A DNA stretch of 27,910 nucleotides from NCBI GenBank assembly GCA_050288085.1, contig JBNKDD010000045.1:1-27910 (forward strand), read 5' to 3'. This document shows positions 7,689 to 15,581 of the stretch, one piece after another. Numbering within the stretch: position 1 is the first letter of the stretch; every line of letters begins with the position of its first letter. The notes under the pieces are model-generated. The model was given only the letters and a program-made list of their open reading frames with translations, was not told the origin of the DNA and did not search any database. A program made the position numbers and the translations under genes. The DNA is from JBNKDD01 sp050288085 (GTDB lineage: Bacteria > Chloroflexota > Anaerolineae > Aggregatilineales > UBA3940).

Positions 7689-7703
7689 TTGATCTATGTC
7701 ACA
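7689..7703. promoter_or_regulatory. CRP/FNR-like half-palindrome
   Basis: TTGATCTATGTCACA joins an FNR-type half-site (TTGAT) to a CRP-type half-site (GTCACA) with the right spacing, about 125 bases upstream of glpF. Catabolite or redox control of a glycerol operon would make sense, but one imperfect site is weak evidence. Confidence 0.3.
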
Positions 7704-7843
7704 GTTCGTAGGCATATAGAGCCTGTTGTTTGTAAGTTGAGAGGATAAATACTCTACGTTGTTAGCAGTGAAATAAAAAAATGTGGATTGAATATGCTGG
7801 TATGTTTGGTAATTATGCCGGTTAAAACATGTCACCAGGGGCT

Positions 7844-7860
7844 TGTTGATGGGTTCAACA
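7844..7860. promoter_or_regulatory. palindrome, candidate regulator site
   Basis: The 19-bp segment 7843-7861 is a perfect inverted repeat TTGTTGA-N5-TCAACAA. Its inner 17 bp share TGTT-N9-AACA with the two sites further upstream. It may be a third operator for the DhaR-type protein or an operator for another regulator. Confidence 0.4.
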
Positions 7861-7929
7861 ATGTAACGTCCCCCACTGTTTTTCATCATATAGGAACTGA
7901 ATACTATTTTTCAATCAAACGCGGGGAAA

Positions 7930-7946
7930 TGTTTAATAATGAAACG
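7930..7946. promoter_or_regulatory. candidate DhaR-type operator, copy 1
   Basis: TGTTTAATAATGAAACG matches copy 2 at 13 of 17 positions and lies exactly 32 bp (about three helical turns) from it. Six of eight symmetric base pairs fit the inferred consensus TGTTTCATnATGAAACA. Confidence 0.5.
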
Positions 7947-7961
7947 CTGCTGGATTGTTTT

Positions 7962-7978
7962 TGTTCCATTATGAAACA
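7962..7978. promoter_or_regulatory. candidate DhaR-type operator, copy 2
   Basis: TGTTCCATTATGAAACA is a palindrome with seven of eight symmetric pairs. A 17-bp dyad is the geometry usual for Fis-type HTH activators of the NtrC/AcoR superfamily. It lies 51 bp past the dhaR stop. Confidence 0.5.
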
Positions 7979-8028
7979 GCATGTATTGAGAGCTGTCTGT
8001 CACATGTGGGGGATATATGATGCTGGCA

Positions 8029-10017
8029 TCATCGTTTGAAGTAATCGGTGGTGATATTCATCTGTTTCATTTTGCGCCAAAGCGTTGTGCGCCCCATCCC
8101 TAGCATGGCTGCCATCTCACCGATCCGCCCCTGGCTGGCCCATCCGGCTCGCAAAATGGCTTCCCGCTCTGCTTCGGCTACAGAGATCACCGGGTAGGCT
8201 GCAATTTTATCGTCCAGGATAACCCGCCCCATTCGGACGTTCTCCGGCAGATCGCCCAGGCGGATCAAGGAATCCTGGCACTTGTAAAAAGCGCTCTCCA
8301 GAACACTCTCCAATTCACGGACGTTACCCGGCCAGGGATAGCGCTTCAGAACGTCAATAGCCTGATCCTCAATTCCGACCTCTTCATCTGCCTGGACATG
8401 CACGGTCAGCCGTTGAAGAAAATTGTGGGCCAGCAAGGGGATATCCTCTGGGCGAGCACGGAGGGGTGGAATGATGATATTAAATACACCGAAGCGAAAG
8501 TACAGGTCGGCGAGGAACTGGCCTTTATTCACCAGTTCTTCCAGGTTTTCCAGGGTGGTTGCAATGATCCGCACGTCAACTGTGATGGGGCGAGTGCTGC
8601 CCAGCCGGGTTAGCGTTTTGGTCTCGATCACGTTCAGTAAGGCGTTTTGTACCTCAATAGACATCTTGTCAATCTGGTCGATCAGCAGGGTTCCGCCATG
8701 AGCCAATTCGAATTTGCTTGGACGGCTGTCCGGGTGGCTTTCATCATATCCGAGAAACTCGCTGGTGATCATCTCATACGGGATCGCCCGACAGTTAACA
8801 CTGATAAAGGGCCTGGCTGCCTGACGGCTTTCGTCGTGGATGGCACGCGCCAGGGGATTTTTGCCGACTCCTCCTTCGCCTTGCAATAAGACCGGGGCCA
8901 GCCCACGAGCGGCCATACGAGCCTGCCGTAACACCCCTTTGATCGCATCAGAGTTGCCGGGCATGGCATGGAAGTAAAATTTGGTTTTGGTGGCAAGCTG
9001 CCGATAAACCAGTTGGCGGACGGCCTCAATCGGGCGCAGCATGATGATCATGCCGTTTGTATGGTTGTTCCCATCCTGGATCGGGCGCAGGCTCAACGAG
9101 ACCGGCACCGACCGAGAGTCGATCTGGAGGTTGATCTCAGTGTCATCCAGGTGTCTGGCTTTTTCCAATGAGTGTTTCACGATATCCGGCAGTTTCAATG
9201 CTTCAGCCAGCGATTCTCCCATGACGACAGCCGCATCCAATCCCAGGATGGAAGCGGCCTGGGGGTTGATGTGGTTGATAAAGCCCTGGTGGTTACAGGT
9301 GAGCACACCCACCGAGATTCCTTCCAGGATTGCCTTAACCTCGGAAAGATGATAGTTGGTCTCTTCAAAATACAGGTTGGTATGCAGTTGATTGGTGATG
9401 GCTCGTGCCGTACTCATTGCCAGCGCCAGCGTGTGAGAGGTCGCCGCCTCTGCCGGGGTGACAATTCCTAACAGGCCGATGATCCGGCCTACCACGTTAT
9501 GGATCGGGGCTGCCGAACTGGCGTAATGGTGGTTAGTTTCAAAATAGTGTTCGGCTCCCACAACCTGGGTGGGCATGGTCGTGATCAGAGTCAGCCCTAG
9601 CGCATTGGTTCCCAGGTAGCCCTCGGCCCAATACGCCCCGATTCCATAATTAGTTTGATCTAACTGTTCTACCATCGATTGATCACCGGTCAGGGTCAGG
9701 ATGCACCCGGCGCCATCCGTCAGCATGATGGCGCAATCTGAGCCTTCGATAAACTGGTAAATGTCCTCCAGGTAGAGGATGGCGGTTTCTATCAGATGGT
9801 TGTGTGCCTTGAACGTATCTGCCAGGCCAGAAGGTTCGCGGAATGTTGGCTTGGGTCGGGCGTGGGGATCAAAGCGCAGGGAACATCGCTGCCAGGATAG
9901 GACAACCGCGGGGTCAGGTTCGTGACCATCAATGGCCTTGACCTGTCCTGTCCTTACAAAAGATTCCCAGAAGGCTTTGATAATGTCTTGCCGAATTGGA
10001 TAAGCTGTTGGTTGCAT
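8029..10017 (-). CDS. dhaR: DhaR/AcoR-type transcriptional activator with degenerate AAA+ domain
   Basis: 662 residues from the ATG at 10017. Order: N-terminal GAF-type sensor (about 60-210, with the AcoR-like motif GYLGTNALG), PAS domain (about 222-330), AAA+ domain (about 345-580) and Fis-type helix-turn-helix (about 630-655). Walker A is GEGGVGKN (380-387, keeping Lys). Walker B reads LLIDQ, so the catalytic Glu is Gln. The sigma-54 contact loop GAFTGA is missing (FLGYDES in its place). E. coli DhaR likewise works with sigma-70 after loss of these residues, and the neighbouring dhaK/dhaL support the same role: activation of the glycerol/DHA operon, tuned by DhaL and DhaK. No Shine-Dalgarno is obvious. 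Confidence 0.87.
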   Translation of the reverse strand: MQPTAYPIRQDIIKAFWESFVRTGQVKAIDGHEPDPAVVLSWQRCSLRFDPHARPKPTFREPSGLADTFKAHNHLIETAILYLEDIYQFIEGSDCAIMLTDGAGCILTLTGDQSMVEQLDQTNYGIGAYWAEGYLGTNALGLTLITTMPTQVVGAEHYFETNHHYASSAAPIHNVVGRIIGLLGIVTPAEAATSHTLALAMSTARAITNQLHTNLYFEETNYHLSEVKAILEGISVGVLTCNHQGFINHINPQAASILGLDAAVVMGESLAEALKLPDIVKHSLEKARHLDDTEINLQIDSRSVPVSLSLRPIQDGNNHTNGMIIMLRPIEAVRQLVYRQLATKTKFYFHAMPGNSDAIKGVLRQARMAARGLAPVLLQGEGGVGKNPLARAIHDESRQAARPFISVNCRAIPYEMITSEFLGYDESHPDSRPSKFELAHGGTLLIDQIDKMSIEVQNALLNVIETKTLTRLGSTRPITVDVRIIATTLENLEELVNKGQFLADLYFRFGVFNIIIPPLRARPEDIPLLAHNFLQRLTVHVQADEEVGIEDQAIDVLKRYPWPGNVRELESVLESAFYKCQDSLIRLGDLPENVRMGRVILDDKIAAYPVISVAEAEREAILRAGWASQGRIGEMAAMLGMGRTTLWRKMKQMNITTDYFKR

Positions 10018-10298
10018 CAATTTGTGAATCGCATCCGTATTATGAATACAAAATGGGTGCTACCGCCAGCCATCAAGATCAGCAGGTAGTATATCGAAGA
10101 GAGAGATTATTCACCGGGTAATAGAGTTGAATCTTATTGAGCATTGGGTGGCACCAGCCTCCATTATACTAAACCTTAGACTGTTTTTGGAGATACGGTA
10201 AGCTGCCTACCTCCTTCCCAATGATATGGTTGCCGTTTTGGTAACCTTGTAGGACACTAAATAATCATCGATCATAACCTACACCCTGGGAGGATTCT
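10018..10298. promoter_or_regulatory. divergent dhaR/comM promoter region
   Basis: 281 bp without a gene. CCATTATACTAA at 10161-10172 reads TATAAT on the minus strand (10163-10168) and TATACT on the plus strand (10165-10170), so overlapping -10 boxes for both genes are plausible; the plus-strand one has TTGGGT 15 bp upstream, a weak -35. A 19-bp imperfect palindrome GGTTGCC-N5-GGTAACC (10228-10246) lies in the comM leader. The comM Shine-Dalgarno GGGAGG is at 10288-10293. Confidence 0.4.
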
Positions 10299-11816
10299 GT
10301 GCTGGCAAAGATCAACAGTTGTGCGCTGAATGGGCTGGAAGGAATTCTGGTTGAGGTCGAGGTTGACACGGCAAAGGGACTACCGGCCATCACTGTGGTT
10401 GGTTTACCTAATACAGCCGTCAAAGAGTCAAAAGACCGGGTATGGGCAGCGATCCGCAATAGTGGATTGAGATTCCCCAGCGGTCGGGTGACGATCAACC
10501 TGGCCCCCGCCAATCTGCGTAAAGAAGGCCCGGCATATGATCTCCCTGTGGCGTTGGCAACACTTGCTGCAAGCGGCCAGATACCCCCCGATGTGCTGGA
10601 TGATTCATTGTTTATCGGCGAATTATCATTAGATGGAAGCGTCCGGCATGTACGTGGGGTGCTCCCCGCAGCCTATCTGACCCAGAAGATGGGACTTTCC
10701 CGGATTTTTGTACCATCGGTTAACGCGGCTGAGGCTTCCCTCATCCCGGATATCGATGTTATCCCGGTCGATCACCTGATCTCCCTGATAGAACATCTGC
10801 TGGGATTGGACGTTATTCCCGCATTCGACCGGGAACGCCTCGAATGGCCGAGCAGTCCGCCGGGCTACCTGACGAATTTCTCCGATGTAAAGGGACAAGA
10901 GCATGTCAAGCGAGCACTCGAAGTGGCCGCTGCCGGGGGACATAATGTTTCGCTCACCGGGCCTCCGGGATCAGGCAAGACGCTATTAGCGCGGGCTGTG
11001 CCGGGAATCCTACCTCAGATGACTCTCGATGAAGCGTTGGAAGTCACGAGAATTTATTCTGTCGCGGATCGGCTTCCCTCGGATATGGCCTTGATCCGGC
11101 ACCGACCGTTTCGTGCGCCGCACCATACCATCAGCCACGCCGGATTGGTGGGTGGCGGGACATGGCCCAAGCCCGGCGAGATCAGTCTGGCTCATCGAGG
11201 GGTTCTCTTTCTAGACGAGCTGCCAGAGTTCGGGCGCAGCCTTGAAATGCTCCGCCAGCCGCTTGAAGATCGGATAGTCACGGTCAGCCGGGCATCCGGC
11301 AGCCTGACATTCCCCGCCAATTTTGTGTTGATCGCGGCGTCCAACCCATGCCCGTGCGGCTACTATGGTGATCCGGTTACACCTTGCACATGCAGCCAGC
11401 AGATGATCACCCGCTACCGCCAGAAAATATCCGGCCCCATGCTTGACCGGATCGATATCCATGTCGAAGTGCCGCGTGTAGATTATGACAAGTTGACCGA
11501 CGACCGGCGGGGAGAATCATCTGAGGCAATCCAGGCGCGGGTGCAGGCGGCCCGCGATCGCCAATTAAGTCGCTTTGCTGGTACGCCCTTGCTGACTAAT
11601 GCCGATATGGGCGTCCGTGAGGTGGAGCAATATTGTAAACTTGACCGGCAGGGAGAAGCCTTGATCCGGTCGGCGATGCAGCAATTACAACTCAGTGCGC
11701 GTGGCTATCATCGCGTGTTGAAGTTGAGCCGAACCATCGCCGACCTGGAAGGGAGCGAGTCAATTCAGACCCATCATCTGGCCGAGGCGCTTCAATATCG
11801 GGGGCAGCGGTATTGA
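10299..11816 (+). CDS. comM: ComM/YifB family Mg-chelatase-like AAA+ ATPase
   Basis: 505 residues from a GTG start 5 bases after GGGAGG. The N-terminal ChlI-type/Lon-like domain (about 1-170) begins with the family sequence ... AKINSCALNGLEG and VVGLPNTAVKESKDRV. The AAA+ core has Walker A GPPGSGKTLLAR (about residues 221-232) and Walker B GVLFLDELPEF, followed by the cysteine-rich AASNPCPCGYYGD segment that is diagnostic for the family and the C-terminal domain with SARGYHRVLKLSRTIADL. In Proteobacteria ComM is a hexameric helicase promoting branch migration during natural transformation; YifB homologues are very widespread and not all bacteria carrying them are known to be competent. It is transcribed alone and ends 2 bp from the convergent kinase gene. 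Confidence 0.95.
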   Translation: MLAKINSCALNGLEGILVEVEVDTAKGLPAITVVGLPNTAVKESKDRVWAAIRNSGLRFPSGRVTINLAPANLRKEGPAYDLPVALATLAASGQIPPDVLDDSLFIGELSLDGSVRHVRGVLPAAYLTQKMGLSRIFVPSVNAAEASLIPDIDVIPVDHLISLIEHLLGLDVIPAFDRERLEWPSSPPGYLTNFSDVKGQEHVKRALEVAAAGGHNVSLTGPPGSGKTLLARAVPGILPQMTLDEALEVTRIYSVADRLPSDMALIRHRPFRAPHHTISHAGLVGGGTWPKPGEISLAHRGVLFLDELPEFGRSLEMLRQPLEDRIVTVSRASGSLTFPANFVLIAASNPCPCGYYGDPVTPCTCSQQMITRYRQKISGPMLDRIDIHVEVPRVDYDKLTDDRRGESSEAIQARVQAARDRQLSRFAGTPLLTNADMGVREVEQYCKLDRQGEALIRSAMQQLQLSARGYHRVLKLSRTIADLEGSESIQTHHLAEALQYRGQRY

Positions 11817-11818
11817 TG

Positions 11819-13420
11819 CTACCGGTTAAGCGCCTGGAACAACCGGCTGTTTTGTGAATAGAGCTGGCGGTATACGCTGTATAACTTGTTGTAGGTTTCC
11901 CGGTTCTCTGAGCGCGGGGTAAATGTCTTCTCTACCTTGATCATGTCGCCTGCATCGTCGAAGGAAAGCAAACCAAGCCCGACGCCACAGGTCAATGCAG
12001 CTCCAGCAGCCCCGGCGCTCTCCGGGTTTTCGGTAACTTCAATCGTCCGCCCGGTGACATCAGCCATAATCTGAGCCCAGGCATCAGACCGGGCACCACC
12101 ACCAACCAATCGGAGCGTGTCGTTGTAAGGTACTTTCTTCTCAACGGTTTCCAGCATCCAGCGCTTATGGTAAGCATCACCTTCCAACACCGACCGGATC
12201 AGATCGCGCTTGCCACTTTCCAGGCTGATATTGAAAAACATGCCACGCGCATAGGGATCTTCAAACGGGGAGCGGTTGCCATGCAGCCAGGGTGTGAAAA
12301 TGATCCCGCCTGATCCGGGTTCCACCGTTTCTACCACGCTGCTCAGATAATCGTAAAGTGATTGGTATTCCTCGTCTTTGTCTGCAACCGTCTGATTTTC
12401 GAGGTAGATGCCGATCTCATCTAACACCAGGTGATCACGTACCCATTGCAGGCAGCGGCCTGATGTTTCCTGTTCGGAAATATAATTGTACTTTCCCGGT
12501 ATGGCCCCCAGGATGGAGGCGATCATCCCGTTAATATCCGTCATACGCCTATCGACGGTTGCAACAACCCAGCCCGATGTCCCGATGTAAATGTGGACTG
12601 AATTATTCTCAAAGCAGCCCGCTCCCAATGTGATCATTGAGAGATCGCCGCCGCCACCGAACACCGGTAGCCCTTCTGGCAAGCCCAGGTCTTGTGCTGC
12701 TTCTGGAGTCAGAGTACCTGCTTGATCGGTTGCCTGGATCACCGGGGGAAAATGACCCGGATCAACATCATAGGTGCGGCATAAGCCTTCATGCCATTGG
12801 AGTTTGTCCGGTCGGGTATCAAACATGAAGGTTGCATGGGCGGAATCGTATCCGAACGTAAACGCTCCTGTGCTGCGCAAGACCAGGTAATCTTTAACAT
12901 CCATCCATTTATACATGGCATCAAAGACATCCGGCCTGTTTTCTTTCAGCCACAGGTATTTCCAGACCGGGTCTTTCACCGATGCCGATACACCGCCGGT
13001 GATCATCAGAGAAGAGAGCAATTTTCCGGCATGCATTCCTTCGATCTTGAGTGCGCCGCTGTGTAGGTAGCGATCGATCTGGTCAGTACCGCGATTGTCC
13101 ATGTAGCTCATCGCCCGGTAAAGCGCCTTGCCGTCCCGATCAACCGGAATAAAGCCTTGCATCTGGGCACAGAAGGCCATTCCTTTGATATCGCTGGGCA
13201 CAATCTCCGTTTGTTTCAGGATGATCTGGGTTGCCTTCTTGATGGCCTGCCACCATTCTTCCGGGTCTTGCTCGATGCCGCCGTTGTCCATCACGTAGAG
13301 GGGATATTCTTCCAGTGCGGAGTCAACCAACTCCAGGGTATCCCCCATGCGATACAGGCATGACTTGCTGCCGGTGGTGCCAACATCATGCACTAAAACA
13401 AATATCTGATTGTCGCCCAT
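11819..13420 (-). CDS. FGGY-family carbohydrate kinase (xylulokinase-like)
   Basis: 533 residues from the ATG at 13420, chosen because GGAG lies 8 bases upstream; a TTG at 13450 overlapping the previous gene is less likely. It has the FGGY phosphate-binding motif VHDVGTTGSKS (about 10-20), the catalytic-Asp region FGGGGDLSMITLGAG, and the C-terminal signature LRLVGGGARSDAWAQIMADV. It should phosphorylate a ketose or polyol with ATP; closest style is xylulokinase, but substrate cannot be named. It is the last gene of the MFS-aldolase-aminotransferase-kinase operon, 22 bases after the aminotransferase stop. Compared with glpK in the same window it is a distinct subgroup. Confidence 0.9.
   Translation of the reverse strand: MGDNQIFVLVHDVGTTGSKSCLYRMGDTLELVDSALEEYPLYVMDNGGIEQDPEEWWQAIKKATQIILKQTEIVPSDIKGMAFCAQMQGFIPVDRDGKALYRAMSYMDNRGTDQIDRYLHSGALKIEGMHAGKLLSSLMITGGVSASVKDPVWKYLWLKENRPDVFDAMYKWMDVKDYLVLRSTGAFTFGYDSAHATFMFDTRPDKLQWHEGLCRTYDVDPGHFPPVIQATDQAGTLTPEAAQDLGLPEGLPVFGGGGDLSMITLGAGCFENNSVHIYIGTSGWVVATVDRRMTDINGMIASILGAIPGKYNYISEQETSGRCLQWVRDHLVLDEIGIYLENQTVADKDEEYQSLYDYLSSVVETVEPGSGGIIFTPWLHGNRSPFEDPYARGMFFNISLESGKRDLIRSVLEGDAYHKRWMLETVEKKVPYNDTLRLVGGGARSDAWAQIMADVTGRTIEVTENPESAGAAGAALTCGVGLGLLSFDDAGDMIKVEKTFTPRSENRETYNKLYSVYRQLYSQNSRLFQALNR
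11822..11853 (+). terminator. possible weak intrinsic terminator for comM inside the kinase gene end
   Basis: Arms CCGGTT (11822-11827) and AACCGG (11841-11846) with a 13-base loop are followed by CTGTTTTG on the plus strand. The stem is short and the U-tract only four bases. It overlaps the 3' end of the minus-strand FGGY kinase gene because only two bases separate the convergent genes. Confidence 0.3.
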
Positions 13421-13442
13421 CGGGTTTTCTCCAATGTCTGGA

Positions 13443-14888
13443 TCATTCAACGTTTGACAGTACCGTTTCGAAGCGGTTGAGTGCCTCGTCGATGATCTCG
13501 TCGGTATCGGCCATGCTGGTATATAGACGGCTGCCTGCCAGTGTCACCACACCCTGGGACATATAGGCCGCGCCCATCTCCTCCATCATGTGTTTGCGGG
13601 GTTTCATTTCTTTGAGCAGTTTGATCGGATTCCTGACATCCAGCAGCATCACCGCGCCGGTTTCAAGATGAACGATTGACCCCTGGTTGTAAACCACAAA
13701 GGGCAGCTTCAACCGCTCGACGATCTCCTTTAGACCTTTCGCCAGCCGATCACCGGCCTTCCCGGCGATCACAGCAGCGTTGGTGCGTTCCATCTCTTCG
13801 ATAGCATAGTATCCGGCAGCGCAGCTCATCGGATTGGCGGATAAAGTCCCGCCGATATAGGCTCGCTCGCCGGTTCCGCCGATACCCGGCGCAAAACGCT
13901 GCATGACTTCTTTGCGACCACCGACGCCACCCGCCATCGGGTAGCCGCCTGTGATGCATTTACCGAAGATGGTCAGATCGGGCTTTATGTTGAAATATCC
14001 CTGAGCGCCACCCAACCCGACGCGGAAGCCCGTGACCACCTCATCGAAGATCAACAGTGCCCCGAACTCGTCGCACAGCTTGCGTAGTTCGTGGTTAAAT
14101 TCGTATGGAACCGGGCGGGTACCACTCTCCGGGCCGAGCGGCTCAACGATCACCGCCGCCGTTCCGCCTCGCAGCCGGTTGAGCATCAGCTTGCGGCGCA
14201 ACTGCCCCAAGTCATTGGGGTAAAATTCCTGGGTATGACGGCTGACCGAGCCCGGAATCCCTTTGGCCTCGAAGGTGCGGGTTCCCGGTATATGCAGGCC
14301 ATAGACCATCTGGCCGCTCCAGCCATGATATGCCCCGCCCACCTTGATTACCTTTTTGTTGCCCGTGAAGGTTCGAGCCGCCCGGATTGCGGCCATGACC
14401 GATTCGGTGCCTGACCCCAACATCCGGAACATTTCAATACTGGGCATATGTTCCTGAATCTTCTGCGCCAGTCTTAATTCAAATTCGTGAAACAAACCGG
14501 TTACCGGTCCGCAGTCCTGTACCAGTTCGATCACCTTGTCACGCACTGGTTGATAGTTACTGCCCAGCACTGTTGGACCGCCCGCTTGTAGGAAGTCGAT
14601 GTATCGGTTGTCGTCTTCATCCCACATATAAGCGCCTTCCACCTTTTTGACGGCTAAGGGGAAAGGATAGTTGAAGGCGAGATTATGCTGCACACCGCCG
14701 GGAATGATGGCCTTTGCTTCTTCGATTAATGCCTTGGAACGGGTGCATTTGGTCTCGAAGTAGCTAAGGTATTCTTCCATCTTGTCACGGCGGATAGGCC
14801 GCAGTGGTTGGTTGGTGAGTGCCTTTAGCCGGGCAGTAACTTCATCCGCGTCATGATATTCAGATATGGCATATTGTTGTTCAGCCAT
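13443..14888 (-). CDS. class III PLP-dependent aminotransferase (glutamate-1-semialdehyde aminomutase-like)
   Basis: 481 residues. Fold type I, class III: phosphate-binding GSGTESVMAAIRAAR (about 158-172), aromatic stacking region GAYHGW (185-190), the Asp that contacts the PLP ring in FDEVVTGFR (D282), and the Schiff-base Lys in FGKCITGGYPMAG (K310). The segment GGTLSANPMSCAA is typical of the HemL-like subgroup. An N-terminal extension of about 50 residues and placement with a transporter, aldolase and sugar kinase argue against a heme role. It probably removes or moves an amino group on the operon substrate. The ATG directly abuts the aldolase stop codon, so the genes are translationally linked. 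Confidence 0.88.
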   Translation of the reverse strand: MAEQQYAISEYHDADEVTARLKALTNQPLRPIRRDKMEEYLSYFETKCTRSKALIEEAKAIIPGGVQHNLAFNYPFPLAVKKVEGAYMWDEDDNRYIDFLQAGGPTVLGSNYQPVRDKVIELVQDCGPVTGLFHEFELRLAQKIQEHMPSIEMFRMLGSGTESVMAAIRAARTFTGNKKVIKVGGAYHGWSGQMVYGLHIPGTRTFEAKGIPGSVSRHTQEFYPNDLGQLRRKLMLNRLRGGTAAVIVEPLGPESGTRPVPYEFNHELRKLCDEFGALLIFDEVVTGFRVGLGGAQGYFNIKPDLTIFGKCITGGYPMAGGVGGRKEVMQRFAPGIGGTGERAYIGGTLSANPMSCAAGYYAIEEMERTNAAVIAGKAGDRLAKGLKEIVERLKLPFVVYNQGSIVHLETGAVMLLDVRNPIKLLKEMKPRKHMMEEMGAAYMSQGVVTLAGSRLYTSMADTDEIIDEALNRFETVLSNVE

Positions 14889-15581
14889 TTAAGCATCCTT
14901 TTCGTTGAGTTCGTTGAGCTGCTTTTCAATTTTCTTTTGCTCGCTGCGGAGCTTCTGGAAGGCGATTTCACGGATCGGCAGCGGAATCCGGTCTGCCGTT
15001 TCGCCGCTGCATTGGGCCAGCAAATAGGCGGTGGCTGCTTTTTCCAGCAGCAGCACGTTGTGATAGGCGCGTTCAGCCGTCGAGCCGAGGCATAACACCC
15101 CGTGATTCTTCATGATGTAGACGTTATGGTGATTGCTGACCATCTTCTTAATTTGCTTGACCAGAAACCCGGTGCCGGATGGTGCATAAGGGATGATTTC
15201 AACTGAACGGCCTAAGAAGCGCACCTGCTCATCAAACAGGGCGGGCAGCGGCATATTCAAAACCGAAAGTGCACTGGCGTAATCCTGATGGGTATGCATC
15301 ACGCAGCCAACATCAGGGCGATTTTGATACACAGCAATATGGAAACCCATCTCAATGGAGGGCTTCAATTCGCCTTCGATTTTTTCTTTTTCGAAGGTAT
15401 AGATACATATCTCGTCAGGTGTCAGGCTGAGATAGTCACGGTTGGAGGGGGTGATCGCGATCACCGGCTCATCAGGGGCACGCAGCGAGACGTTGCCGCC
15501 GGTTCCTTTCAGGTAACCCTCCCTGACCAGTTTTTGGCTGTATTCCAGCACCTGTTGTTTAATCGATTCGTATTGGGTCAT
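14889..15581 (-). CDS. class II aldolase/adducin family protein (fuculose-phosphate aldolase-like)
   Basis: 230 residues, the normal length. Zinc-dependent aldolases or epimerases of this family use three His and one Glu: here HTH at H96 and H98, H160 in KNHGVLCLG, and the catalytic Glu at E77 in KPSIEMGFH. The TGGNVS phosphate-binding loop is at about 27-32. It likely cleaves a ketose phosphate to DHAP or related C3 plus an aldehyde, or acts on a related hydroxy acid phosphate. The C-terminus is a charged helix (EKQLNELNEK). The start ATG overlaps the MFS stop as ATGA. DHAP would join the product of the glycerol operon, which is an inferred link. Confidence 0.9.
   Translation of the reverse strand: MTQYESIKQQVLEYSQKLVREGYLKGTGGNVSLRAPDEPVIAITPSNRDYLSLTPDEICIYTFEKEKIEGELKPSIEMGFHIAVYQNRPDVGCVMHTHQDYASALSVLNMPLPALFDEQVRFLGRSVEIIPYAPSGTGFLVKQIKKMVSNHHNVYIMKNHGVLCLGSTAERAYHNVLLLEKAATAYLLAQCSGETADRIPLPIREIAFQKLRSEQKKIEKQLNELNEKDA

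Larger units (their letters stand above)
7572..8028 (-). promoter_or_regulatory. control region of the glycerol operon (457 bp, no convincing gene)
   Basis: AT-rich stretch between the dhaR stop and glpF. Short open frames on both strands lack ribosome binding sites and family motifs, so I leave them out. It contains three palindromes sharing TGTT-N9-AACA/G geometry (7844-7860, 7930-7946, 7962-7978), a CRP/FNR-like sequence (7689-7703) and a long-range repeat ATGTTT/AAACAT (7802-7830). I find no -24/-12 (sigma-54) promoter and no convincing -35/-10 pair, so the transcription start is not located. Confidence 0.6.

Noticed and set aside
7635..7889. 84-codon minus-strand frame between dhaR and glpF
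   Set aside because: No family features or ribosome site; it covers the likely control region, and its start and composition look random.
7572..8028. sigma-54 promoter for the glycerol operon
   Set aside because: I looked for the -24/-12 pattern because the regulator belongs to the sigma-54 activator superfamily; none fits, and the regulator lacks the GAFTGA loop.
7788..8039. 83-codon plus-strand frame overlapping the dhaR end
   Set aside because: No Shine-Dalgarno, no motif, and it overlaps the tandem palindromes.
13443..14888. hemL (heme biosynthesis aminomutase)
   Set aside because: Family resemblance is real, but the N-terminal extension and catabolic operon context make a heme role unlikely, so no symbol is given.
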